Translations under genes and position numbers: made by a program | Assembly: GCA_027858995.1 (NCBI GenBank) | Contig: JAQIBP010000061.1 | Location: forward strand, 1 to 64,000 | Direction: 5' to 3' | DNA from: Deltaproteobacteria bacterium | GTDB lineage: Bacteria; Desulfobacterota; Desulfobacteria; Desulfobacterales; Desulfobacteraceae | DNA: 64,000 nucleotides | Part shown: piece after piece, positions 16,526 to 24,527 of the stretch | Numbering within the stretch: position 1 is the first letter of the stretch | How the letters are laid out: each line of letters starts with the position of its first letter | The notes under the pieces: generated by a model | Told to the model about the DNA's origin: nothing | Seen by the model: the letters and a program-made list of their open reading frames with translations, nothing else | Database searches by the model: none

Positions 16526-17287
16526 ATGGCACATTTAAATGTTTCAGACGTAACGCTCTCTTTTGGTGGACTTAAAGCTCTCTCCAATGTGGATATGAAA
16601 ATTGAGCCGGGTCTGATCACATCAATTATCGGTCCCAATGGTGCTGGTAAAACAAGTATGCTTAACTGCATATCAGGATTTTACCATCCCACTCAGGGAA
16701 ATATCTTTTATAAGGAAAAAGAACTTACCCATGCTTCTCCCCATGAGGTATCAAATATGGGGATTTCAAGAGCCTTTCAGAACTTAGAGCTTTTTTCCGG
16801 TCTTTCAGTCCTCGACAATCTGCTTCTTGCCCGGCACCAGAACTTGAAATACAGTTTTTTTCATGCTGTCTGGTTTTATGGGAAGGCTTCCAGGGTTGAA
16901 TCTGAAAATCGAGGATACGTGGAAGATGTAATTGATTTTATGGAACTTGAAGCTTACCGCAAAAGTCTTGTTGGCAACCTGAGTTATGGCCTGCAAAAAA
17001 AGGTCGAGGTGGCGCGTGCCTTAACCCTTGCCCCTGACATCCTTCTTCTTGATGAGCCCATGGCAGGCATGAACCAGGAAGAGAAAGAAGATATTGTTCG
17101 ATTTGTAATGGATATTCAAAAAGAACGTCATATTACTGTAGTTCTTGTGGAACATGATCTTGGTGTTGTCATGGATATTTCAGACAGAATTTATGTTCTT
17201 GATTTTGGAGAAGTCATAGGTTCCGGGACTCCTGAGGAAGTTGCCGCAGATCCCAAAGTAATTGAAGCCTATATTGGAGAGGATTGA
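16526..17287 (+). CDS. livG: Liv-type ABC transporter ATP-binding protein LivG
   Basis: 253 aa. Walker A GPNGAGKTS (about 36-44), Q-loop in SRAFQNLELF, signature LSYGLQKKVEVARAL (normally LSGG/LSYG), Walker B ILLLDEPMAGMN and the switch His in VVLVEHDLGVV. Length and the LLARHQN insertion are typical of the LivG subunit of branched-chain amino acid (HAAT family) importers. The upstream gap of 157 bases contains a TTGACA but no convincing -10 element. It is separated from LivH/M by an acyl-CoA synthetase gene, 5 bases downstream. Confidence 0.92.
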   Translation: MAHLNVSDVTLSFGGLKALSNVDMKIEPGLITSIIGPNGAGKTSMLNCISGFYHPTQGNIFYKEKELTHASPHEVSNMGISRAFQNLELFSGLSVLDNLLLARHQNLKYSFFHAVWFYGKASRVESENRGYVEDVIDFMELEAYRKSLVGNLSYGLQKKVEVARALTLAPDILLLDEPMAGMNQEEKEDIVRFVMDIQKERHITVVLVEHDLGVVMDISDRIYVLDFGEVIGSGTPEEVAADPKVIEAYIGED

Positions 17288-17292
17288 TATAA

Positions 17293-19218
17293 ATGAAAAA
17301 AAACGATGAACTACTTGAATACTCTATCCCCCAACTGCTTCGCTGGCGGGTTAAAAACTCACCGAAACGTCCTGCATTAAAAGAGAAAGATTTTGGTATC
17401 TGGAATACCTATACCTGGGAAGATTACTATGATTATGTAAGAAAGACTGCTTTGGGTCTTAAGGCAATCGGTCTTGACAAAGGTGATACCATTGCAATAA
17501 TCTCTGATAATATTCCTGAAGTTCTGTTTGCTGCAATAGGCGGACATTGCCTTGGTGCTATCTCAGCAGGCATATATCAAACCAGTATGCCTGCTGAGAT
17601 AGCCCAGATTCTTGGATACCTTAAGGTCAGTGTAGTATTCTGTGACAATCAGGAACAGGTTGATAAAGTTCTTGATGTCAGAGATGAAATTCCCAATGTA
17701 AAAAAGGTAATTTTTGAAGATCCAAGGGGTATGAGAAATTATATGTCAGATGACTGGTTCATTGATATTGCTGACCTTTATAAACTTGGAGAAGAGGAGC
17801 ATGCAAAAAACTCTGATCTTTTTGAAAGTCTTGTTGATCAGGGCAAGCCCGATGATGTCTGTCATTTATGTCTGACCTCTGGAACCACAGGCTTGCCAAA
17901 AGGTACAAAGCTCACCCATAAAAATTATATCAATATGGGATTGCAGCTTACTGAAGTTGATCCCCTTGAACCCACTGACGAATATGTCTCTTTCCTGCCC
18001 TTTGCCTGGATAGGAGAGCAGATGAATTCATTCGGGGTTGCAATGGCAACAGGAATAACCCTTAATTTTCCTGAATCTGTTGAAACTGCAATGTCCGATC
18101 TAAAGGAGATTGGACCACATTTCATGTTTGGTGCTCCAAGAATATATGAAACCATAAGATCTGAAATCTGGCTTAAAATAGACCAGTCCTACTGGCTGAA
18201 TAAACTTATTTATAACTATTTTATTGATGTTGGGTTAAAAGCTGCAAACTACAGGATGACTGGCAAATCCATGCCCCTCGGGCTTAAATTCAAAGCATGG
18301 CTAGGCAAACAGATGATTTTTCGACCCCTTGTCAACCAGATTGGGTTCCTTCGTTTAAGAAGAGCCTATACAGGTGGTGCTGCCTTGGGACCTGAACTTT
18401 TTACCTTTTACCAGGCAATAGGCGTAAATTTAAAACAGATCTATGGACAGACAGAGATTGTCGGGATTGCCTATATGCACAGAGATGGTGATGTAAGACC
18501 TGATACAGTTGGAAAGCCTCTGCCTGGAACTGAGTGCATGATTGCAGACGATGGCGAAATTCTTTCCAGATCTGATTCTGTTACCCCTGGATATTATGAA
18601 CTTCCGGAAAAATCAGAAGAACTGCTCGAAGGCGGATGGCTTCATTCAGGTGATGCAGGATTTATTGATGAAAACGGCCATCTTGTTGTTATTGATCGTT
18701 TGTCTGACGTTATGCACAGTAAAAAAGGAGAAATGTTTTCTCCCATGTTCCTTGAAAACTCTCTAAAATTCAGCCCTTATATAAAAGAGGCTGTAATTTA
18801 TGGAAACAAGGAAGATTTTGTAGCATGCCTTATCAACATCGATCCTGTTGTTGTGGGCAAATGGGCAGAAGACAGAGGAATTTCATATAGTACCTATATG
18901 GATCTTTCAAGCAAAGATGAAGTATATGAACTTATAATGGAACAGGTATTGGATGTTAATTCCAGGGCAGAAAAGGAACATTTTAAAATTGAACGGTTTG
19001 CCCTGCTTTATAAACTTCTTGATGTGGATGACGGGGAATTGACTAAAACCGGTAAAATCCGTCGCAAATTTGTACAGGAGAGGTATCAAAACCTTTATGA
19101 TTCACTTTTTGATAAAAGTGTTGATGCACAAAAGGTTGAGGCATTATTCACATATCAGGACGGACAGTCAACAAAAGTTAAAACAACTATCAAGTTTTTT
19201 ACAGTGAAAGGAGCCTAA
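17293..19218 (+). CDS. Long-chain-type acyl-CoA synthetase (AMP-binding)
   Basis: 641 aa, in the size range of FadD15/long-chain fatty acyl-CoA synthetases. Motifs: CLTSGTTGLPKGTKLTHKN (P-loop, about 195-213), YGQTEIVGIAYMHRDGDVRP (about 386), HSGDAGFIDENGHLVVIDR (about 454) and the C-terminal lid. Starts 5 bases after livG (GAGAGGA site) and ends 9 bases before livH, so it lies inside the transporter operon. This interleaving of an acyl-CoA synthetase with Liv genes is familiar in Desulfobacterota and Rhizobiales. It implies that the transported solute is an organic acid (aromatic, fatty or dicarboxylic) activated on entry. Confidence 0.9.
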   Translation: MKKNDELLEYSIPQLLRWRVKNSPKRPALKEKDFGIWNTYTWEDYYDYVRKTALGLKAIGLDKGDTIAIISDNIPEVLFAAIGGHCLGAISAGIYQTSMPAEIAQILGYLKVSVVFCDNQEQVDKVLDVRDEIPNVKKVIFEDPRGMRNYMSDDWFIDIADLYKLGEEEHAKNSDLFESLVDQGKPDDVCHLCLTSGTTGLPKGTKLTHKNYINMGLQLTEVDPLEPTDEYVSFLPFAWIGEQMNSFGVAMATGITLNFPESVETAMSDLKEIGPHFMFGAPRIYETIRSEIWLKIDQSYWLNKLIYNYFIDVGLKAANYRMTGKSMPLGLKFKAWLGKQMIFRPLVNQIGFLRLRRAYTGGAALGPELFTFYQAIGVNLKQIYGQTEIVGIAYMHRDGDVRPDTVGKPLPGTECMIADDGEILSRSDSVTPGYYELPEKSEELLEGGWLHSGDAGFIDENGHLVVIDRLSDVMHSKKGEMFSPMFLENSLKFSPYIKEAVIYGNKEDFVACLINIDPVVVGKWAEDRGISYSTYMDLSSKDEVYELIMEQVLDVNSRAEKEHFKIERFALLYKLLDVDDGELTKTGKIRRKFVQERYQNLYDSLFDKSVDAQKVEALFTYQDGQSTKVKTTIKFFTVKGA

Positions 19219-19227
19219 GAAAATCAG

Positions 19228-20121
19228 ATGAGTTATTTTTTTCAAATTGTAGTCAGCGGCATTGTGGTTGGCTCTATTTATGCCCTGGCAGCCCTTGGAA
19301 TGGTTCTTATATATAAATCAAGCAAGGTATTGAATATTGCCCATGGACAGATTATTGCAGCCGGTGCCTTTATCACTTATTTTCTGACAGTCACTGTTGG
19401 AGTTCCTATTTTCTTTTCATTCATTGCCAGCATGATAATAACTTTTTTTCTTGCCATGAGTGTTGAAAGAATCTTTTTAAGACGTCTTATAGGAGAGCCT
19501 ATTATTTCGGTGATCATGGTTACCATAGGATTGGGATCAATCCTTGATGGATTGATATATCTTACTCCCTTTGGAAGTGAAAATTTCTCATTTCCTGTAT
19601 TTCTTCCCCAGGAACCTCTTTCACTTGGTGGTGTTTCCATATCATGGACACAGCTTGTAGGGGTCATAATAACCTTTGTTCTGATAGGAGGTTTCTCCTA
19701 TTTTTTCAAAAAGTCAACCGTTGGAATATCCATGAGGGCAGTTTCCGATGACCAGTTCGGCTCCATGTCTGTTGGTATTTCAGTCCCAAAAGTGTTTGGA
19801 CTTGCCTGGGCAACAGCAGGATTATCAGCAGCAGCTGCAGGCTGTATCATCGGTAATATTACAGGCTTGAATTTTGATACTTTGCATGCATTTGGAATTG
19901 TGGTTTTCCCGGTTATTATTCTTGGCGGTCTTGATTCCATTCTTGGGGCAGTTGTAGCAGGAATCATCATGGGGCTTATCCAGCAATTTGCTGCAGGATA
20001 TCTTGACGGCAACTTCGGCCTTAAAGGTACAGGTGATGTAATGCCCTATGTTATTTTATTAATCATACTTTGGTTTAAGCCACATGGATTATTTGGTATC
20101 CATGAAATAGAGCGGGTGTAA
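19228..20121 (+). CDS. livH: Liv-type ABC transporter permease LivH
   Basis: 297 aa, inner-membrane permease with about eight helices. The N-terminus IVVGSIYALAALGMVLIYKS and the segment LNIAHGQIIAAGAFITYFLT are the LivH hallmarks. An EAA-like loop lies near ATAGLSAAAAGCIIGNITG, and GLDSILGAVVAGIIMGLIQQ precedes the last helices. AAGGAG site before the ATG. It forms the heterodimeric channel with LivM, which begins 3 bases after its stop. Confidence 0.93.
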   Translation: MSYFFQIVVSGIVVGSIYALAALGMVLIYKSSKVLNIAHGQIIAAGAFITYFLTVTVGVPIFFSFIASMIITFFLAMSVERIFLRRLIGEPIISVIMVTIGLGSILDGLIYLTPFGSENFSFPVFLPQEPLSLGGVSISWTQLVGVIITFVLIGGFSYFFKKSTVGISMRAVSDDQFGSMSVGISVPKVFGLAWATAGLSAAAAGCIIGNITGLNFDTLHAFGIVVFPVIILGGLDSILGAVVAGIIMGLIQQFAAGYLDGNFGLKGTGDVMPYVILLIILWFKPHGLFGIHEIERV

Positions 20122-20124
20122 TCT

Positions 20125-21219
20125 ATGTCAGCAAATACATGGTTAGCAACAGGAAATTTTTTCACAACTTATAAACAGGAACAGCGGACATTTCTGACAA
20201 GTCTTGACAGGACATTTTTCACTTTTTTTCTTGTCATCTTGTTTGGATGGCCTCTGATTTTTGAATTAGGCAACAAAAATATGCTGGTCATTGATAATAT
20301 TTTAATTGCCATTGTGGCTGTCATGGGTTTAAATCTTGTTACAGGGTTTGCAGGTCTTATTTCCATTGGTCATGCAGCCTTTGTCGGCATCGGTGCCTAT
20401 ACCCTTGCATCTTTCAGCCGTACCCTTGGTGATTCACATGTGCTTATTACCCATTTCTGGCCAGTAATGATTATTTTAAGCGGGGTTATGGGCGCAGTGT
20501 TTGGAGCAATAGTTGGTCTGCCTGCTTTAAGGCTGAAACATCTCTATCTTGCCATTGCAACACTGTCTTTTCAGATGATTTTTGAGTGGACTATTCAATT
20601 TTTTACCTTTTTCAACCAGGGACAGACCATCTATATTGGAAGAGTTGCCTGGCTGACAGGTCAAGTTGGAAGAAAAGATCATTATCTGTTCTGGTATTTT
20701 ATTATCTTAACTATTGTGGTTCTGCTCGGATTTGGTATAAGGAACATTATGAAGACCAGATATGGGAGATCCCTTGTGGCTGTCAGGGATAATGACAGGG
20801 CAGCAGACGCCATGGGAATGAACCCAGGTCTTACCAAGGTGTATGCATTTGCCCTTGCCGGTTTTTTTGCAGGAGTTGCAGGTGCCTTGCATGCATATGT
20901 TTACAGGGGAGTAGGCTTTGAATCTTTTACTCTCCATGAATCAATCGGATATCTTGCCATGGCAATTGTCGGTGGACTTGGAACATTGAATGGATCTTTC
21001 TGGGGACCTGTTGCCATCAAATTTCTGGACCTTCAGGTTGAAAGCCTTGCTGAAATTTCCGGGCAGTATCTGCCATCGGGCATGAACATTGCAACTGCAC
21101 TTAAACCCCTTACCTTCGGTCTTGTTATTGTCCTCTTTTTGATGTTTGAACCAAGGGGGATTGCAAACTGGTGGAGAATCACTAAATCGTATACCAAGTT
21201 GTGGCCATTCAGATATTAG
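20125..21219 (+). CDS. livM: Liv-type ABC transporter permease LivM
   Basis: 364 aa with an N-terminal cytoplasmic stretch of about 30 residues and then 8-9 helices. Hallmarks: NLVTGFAGLISIGHAAFVGI (about 70-89), LPALRLKHLYLAIATLSFQM, AVRDNDRAADAMGMN (cytoplasmic coupling loop, about 225) and AIVGGLGTLNGSFWGPV. Partner of LivH; together with LivG and LivF it makes the HAAT-type importer. The stop is followed by 69 bases before the binding-protein gene. Confidence 0.93.
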   Translation: MSANTWLATGNFFTTYKQEQRTFLTSLDRTFFTFFLVILFGWPLIFELGNKNMLVIDNILIAIVAVMGLNLVTGFAGLISIGHAAFVGIGAYTLASFSRTLGDSHVLITHFWPVMIILSGVMGAVFGAIVGLPALRLKHLYLAIATLSFQMIFEWTIQFFTFFNQGQTIYIGRVAWLTGQVGRKDHYLFWYFIILTIVVLLGFGIRNIMKTRYGRSLVAVRDNDRAADAMGMNPGLTKVYAFALAGFFAGVAGALHAYVYRGVGFESFTLHESIGYLAMAIVGGLGTLNGSFWGPVAIKFLDLQVESLAEISGQYLPSGMNIATALKPLTFGLVIVLFLMFEPRGIANWWRITKSYTKLWPFRY

Positions 21220-21288
21220 CTTGCCACAGCTTATAATATGTAGTTAGTTGTAGTAATTAACCTAAAACGTAAAAAAAGGAGAAGAGAC

Positions 21289-22518
21289 ATGAGAAGTAAA
21301 AAAAGTTTATTTTTAAATGCACTATTGGTTCTTGTTGTGATGTTTGCATTTACTGCCCAGGCTTATGCTGGCGGCAAGGTTTACAAAATTGGTATGTCCC
21401 TGGCAATTACAGGCCCGACATCTGATGCTGGTAACCCCTATTCAAAAGGAACGGAAGATTATTTTAAATTTGTCAATGATACAAAAATATTGGGTAATGA
21501 TACAATTGACTGTACTATCAGAGATGATCAATATAAAACTGATGTTACCAAAAGAAACTTTGAAGAGTATCTTGAGGATGGTATTGTTATGTATCTCAAC
21601 TACTCAACCGGATCCACTCTGGGATTGAAAAGAGATTTTGACGAAGAAAAGATTGCTGTTCTTCCAGCCTCTTACCATGCAGGCAATCTGGATGGTTCAA
21701 ATTATATTTTCCTTCCAATTGCATCCTATTCTGACCAGCTTGTAATTCTTGCTGAATATGTTGCAAAGAATAATAAAAGTGGAAAAGCAAAAGTTGCTCT
21801 TTTTGTACATCCATCAGCCTTTGGGCGTGGTCCTGTTGCAGACGTAGAAAAAGCTGTTGCTGCAGGTCTTAACATAGAACTTGTTGAAGTTGTTGAACAT
21901 GGTAAAAATCTTGATAATACAGCAATGTTAAAACGCCTTATGAGCAAAGGTGTTCAGTATGTGATCAGCCAAACTATTCAGTCACCTGTTGCAACCATGA
22001 TTAAGGATGCACAGCGGCTTCAACTTTCCGCTTCTTCTTTTGGCGAAGCAGGAAAATTCACCTTCTTGGGCGCTCACTACACAGGCGGTAATGATCTTAT
22101 TGCTCTTGCTGGAAAAGCTGCTGAGAATTATTTCTGGACAACTGGTTTTAATATCACATCAGTGAAGGGTGCTGGAACAGAAGCTCAACTCGCTCTTGCA
22201 AAAAAATATGGCCGTGACCAAAAAGCTGCTGATTCTCATAATTATGCAGCTGGTATCATGGTAGCTCAGGTTGTAACAGAAGTTATTAAACGTGCAAAAG
22301 CTGCTGACCTTGATGTAAACAGAGCAAATCTTTACAAAATGCTTAATCAGATGAATGGTGGTAATGCATATAAACCCTACTCAACAAGTGGACCTGTAAG
22401 CTATTCTAAAACAGACCGCGCCGGTGTTGATCTACTCCAGATTTACAGTGTACAAAATGGTGTATTCAAAAAAGTCGGTGAGCCAATGCAGTCTGAATAC
22501 ATGCAAAAAATTAAATAA
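21289..22518 (+). CDS. ABC transporter substrate-binding protein (Liv family)
   Basis: 409 aa; strong AAAGGAG site. Signal peptide 1-27 (LNALLVLVVMFAFTAQAYAG, cleavage after AYA). Mature start KVYKIGMSLAITGPTSDAG is typical of periplasmic-binding-protein type I (LivK/AmiC/aromatic-acid binding) proteins. It should bind the solute in the periplasm and deliver it to LivH/M. Context with two acyl-CoA synthetases argues against a plain amino acid as the ligand. Followed by a strong stem-loop, suggesting separately stabilised high-level mRNA. Confidence 0.9.
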   Translation: MRSKKSLFLNALLVLVVMFAFTAQAYAGGKVYKIGMSLAITGPTSDAGNPYSKGTEDYFKFVNDTKILGNDTIDCTIRDDQYKTDVTKRNFEEYLEDGIVMYLNYSTGSTLGLKRDFDEEKIAVLPASYHAGNLDGSNYIFLPIASYSDQLVILAEYVAKNNKSGKAKVALFVHPSAFGRGPVADVEKAVAAGLNIELVEVVEHGKNLDNTAMLKRLMSKGVQYVISQTIQSPVATMIKDAQRLQLSASSFGEAGKFTFLGAHYTGGNDLIALAGKAAENYFWTTGFNITSVKGAGTEAQLALAKKYGRDQKAADSHNYAAGIMVAQVVTEVIKRAKAADLDVNRANLYKMLNQMNGGNAYKPYSTSGPVSYSKTDRAGVDLLQIYSVQNGVFKKVGEPMQSEYMQKIK

Positions 22519-22563
22519 ACATTGTAATTAAACGTAGCAATAAGTATTAATTTTTAGGATCAA

Positions 22564-22602
22564 ACCTGCCGGGAATATAAATAAATCAAGTTTCCGGCAG
22601 GT
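22564..22602 (+). terminator. Stem-loop after the binding-protein gene (no U-tract)
   Basis: ACCTGCCGG and CCGGCAGGT are perfect 9-base arms (22564-22572, 22594-22602) with an AT-rich loop; flanking bases extend the pairing. No run of T follows, so it is more likely an mRNA-stabilising or attenuating hairpin between the highly expressed binding-protein gene and livF than a full terminator. Confidence 0.6.
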
Positions 22603-22628
22603 CTAAACAAAAGAAAAAAAGAAAACCT

Positions 22629-23432
22629 ATGGAAAATCTGCTTGAAGTCAATAATATTGAAGTTGTCTATAATGACATTGTTCAGGTATTACGTGGTGTA
22701 AGTCTTAATGTACCCAAGGGAAGTATTGTTGCTTTACTTGGAACAAACGGTGCCGGCAAAACCACAACGTTGAGAGCTATCAGTGGTCTTTTAAAACCGG
22801 AAAATGGTGCAACCAAGGAAGGTTATATTAAATTTAAAGGTACGGATACAACTCAAATGCTTGGAACTGAAATTGTTAAACTTGGAGCTGTCATGGTGCC
22901 TGAAGGAAGAAGAGTATTTAAACACCTGACAGTAAATGAAAATATCCTTGTAGGCTCAATTACCCGTAAGGACGGGGCAAAAAAAATCAAGGAAGATAAT
23001 GACTTGATGTATCAACATTTTCCAAGGCTTTCCAAGGTTACCAACAGGATGGCAGGATTTAGTTCAGGTGGTGAACAGCAGATGATTGCCATTGCAAGAG
23101 CATTGATGGCAACTCCTGAAATGCTCATGCTTGATGAACCATCTTTGGGGCTTGCTCCCCTGCTGGTAAAAGAGATATTTGATAATATTAAAAAAATTAA
23201 TACAGAGCTTAACACAACCATCCTGGTTGTTGAACAGAATGCCAAGGTTGCCCTGGCTGTATCAGATTATGCCTATATAATGGAATCAGGTAAAATTGTT
23301 CTTGAAGGCCCTTCTAAAGAGCTCCAGGATAACCCGGATGTTAAAGAATTTTATATGGGAATCACCAAGGGTGGTGGCAGAAAATCCTTTAAAGATGTAA
23401 AATCTTATAAAAGACGTAAACGATGGATGTAA
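22629..23432 (+). CDS. livF: Liv-type ABC transporter ATP-binding protein LivF
   Basis: 267 aa. Walker A GTNGAGKTT (about 38-46), signature SSGGEQQMIAIARALMATPE (about 142), Walker B MLMLDEPSLGLAP and switch His-equivalent VVEQNAKVAL. The Q in VEQN, rather than a His, is the LivF signature. Basic tail (KSYKRRKRWM) of about 20 residues beyond the usual end. Last gene of the transporter operon, 110 bases after the binding protein and behind the stem-loop. Confidence 0.92.
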   Translation: MENLLEVNNIEVVYNDIVQVLRGVSLNVPKGSIVALLGTNGAGKTTTLRAISGLLKPENGATKEGYIKFKGTDTTQMLGTEIVKLGAVMVPEGRRVFKHLTVNENILVGSITRKDGAKKIKEDNDLMYQHFPRLSKVTNRMAGFSSGGEQQMIAIARALMATPEMLMLDEPSLGLAPLLVKEIFDNIKKINTELNTTILVVEQNAKVALAVSDYAYIMESGKIVLEGPSKELQDNPDVKEFYMGITKGGGRKSFKDVKSYKRRKRWM

Positions 23433-23584
23433 TATAGAAACTATAGACTTGAAAATTGAGATTAGAAGCTATAGATTATAAATAGAGGCATGGGGATAAA
23501 AGCTAAGAGATAGAAACAAAACAAGTTAAAAACAGCTGATCAAGTTTTATATTTTAATGTGCCACCCATGGCACGGAGGTTATA

Positions 23585-24502
23585 ATGAAGATACTCGTTG
23601 GATACAATGGTGGAGAAGATGGAAGGCTTGCCCTGTCCCTTGCAAGGGATTTTGCAGTAAAAAACAGTGCTTTTGTTTATGTTCTCAATTCCATGGAAGG
23701 TGGAGCTTCTGAAAAACAGTCTGATATTTTAAAGGCAGAGCAGGATCTTGATTTTGCAAAAGAGATGATGACAAAAGCAGGTGTTGAATGTGATGCACAG
23801 CAAAGTGTCCGCGGACTTTCCCCTTCCGAAGACCTTGTCAAATTTGCCCGGGAAAAAGATATAGATCAAATTTTTCTTGGGATAAGGAAAAAATCCAGGG
23901 CTCAAAAAGCAATTCTTGGTTCAACCTCAAGAGATGTAATTCTTAAAGCACCTTGCCCTGTTACAACCATTAAATTTGACCCAGATAATATCAAAACCAT
24001 AGATCTTTTAAAGGATCGTAAAATCCTTGTGGTTGATGATGAACCGGATATCCTTGAAACTGTTGAAGAATTACTGGATATGTGCTCCCTTGATACTGCT
24101 GCAAGTTTTGAAGAGGCAAAAAAACTCCTAACCAATAACCAGTATGATTTAGCTATTCTTGATATAATGGGTGTCAGTGGCTATGATGCCTTAGCGATTG
24201 CCAGAAAAAAAGATATCCCTGCCCTTATGCTCACCGCCCATGCCCTTACCCCTGAGAACTTGAAAGAATCCATTCAAAAAGGTGCGGACTCATATATTCC
24301 AAAAGATGAGCTTGCAAACCTCACCGACCATGTTGCCGATGTAATCAAAGCAAGGATATCTGGCAAAAAGGGCTATGGTGCCTGGTTCAAAATCCTGAAA
24401 CCATTCTTTGATAAATCCTTTGGAAAAGAGTGGAGAAATAAAGACAGATCCTTTTGGAACAATTTTGATGAGAAATATGGGGGGTATTTGCCAAGGGTTT
24501 AA
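23585..24502 (+). CDS. Universal stress protein fused to receiver domain and conserved tail
   Basis: 305 aa; GGAGG site before the ATG. Residues 1-130 are a UspA-type domain (KILVGYNGGEDGRLALSLAR; C-terminal GSTSRDVILKAPCPVTTIK with the G-x-S/T ATP-type motif). Residues about 140-262 are a receiver domain (LVVDDEPDILETVEEL, phospho-acceptor Asp in AILDIMGVSGY, Lys in YIPKDEL). A tail follows (WFKILKPFFDKSFG, FWNNFDEKYGG). Receiver and tail closely match the stand-alone regulator at 11053-11541, so the two are paralogues. Cytoplasmic. It follows the Liv cluster after 152 bases and may sense the metabolic or energy state linked to that uptake. Confidence 0.88.
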   Translation: MKILVGYNGGEDGRLALSLARDFAVKNSAFVYVLNSMEGGASEKQSDILKAEQDLDFAKEMMTKAGVECDAQQSVRGLSPSEDLVKFAREKDIDQIFLGIRKKSRAQKAILGSTSRDVILKAPCPVTTIKFDPDNIKTIDLLKDRKILVVDDEPDILETVEELLDMCSLDTAASFEEAKKLLTNNQYDLAILDIMGVSGYDALAIARKKDIPALMLTAHALTPENLKESIQKGADSYIPKDELANLTDHVADVIKARISGKKGYGAWFKILKPFFDKSFGKEWRNKDRSFWNNFDEKYGGYLPRV

Positions 24503-24527
24503 AATTTATGGGTGAGATTCTGACAAA

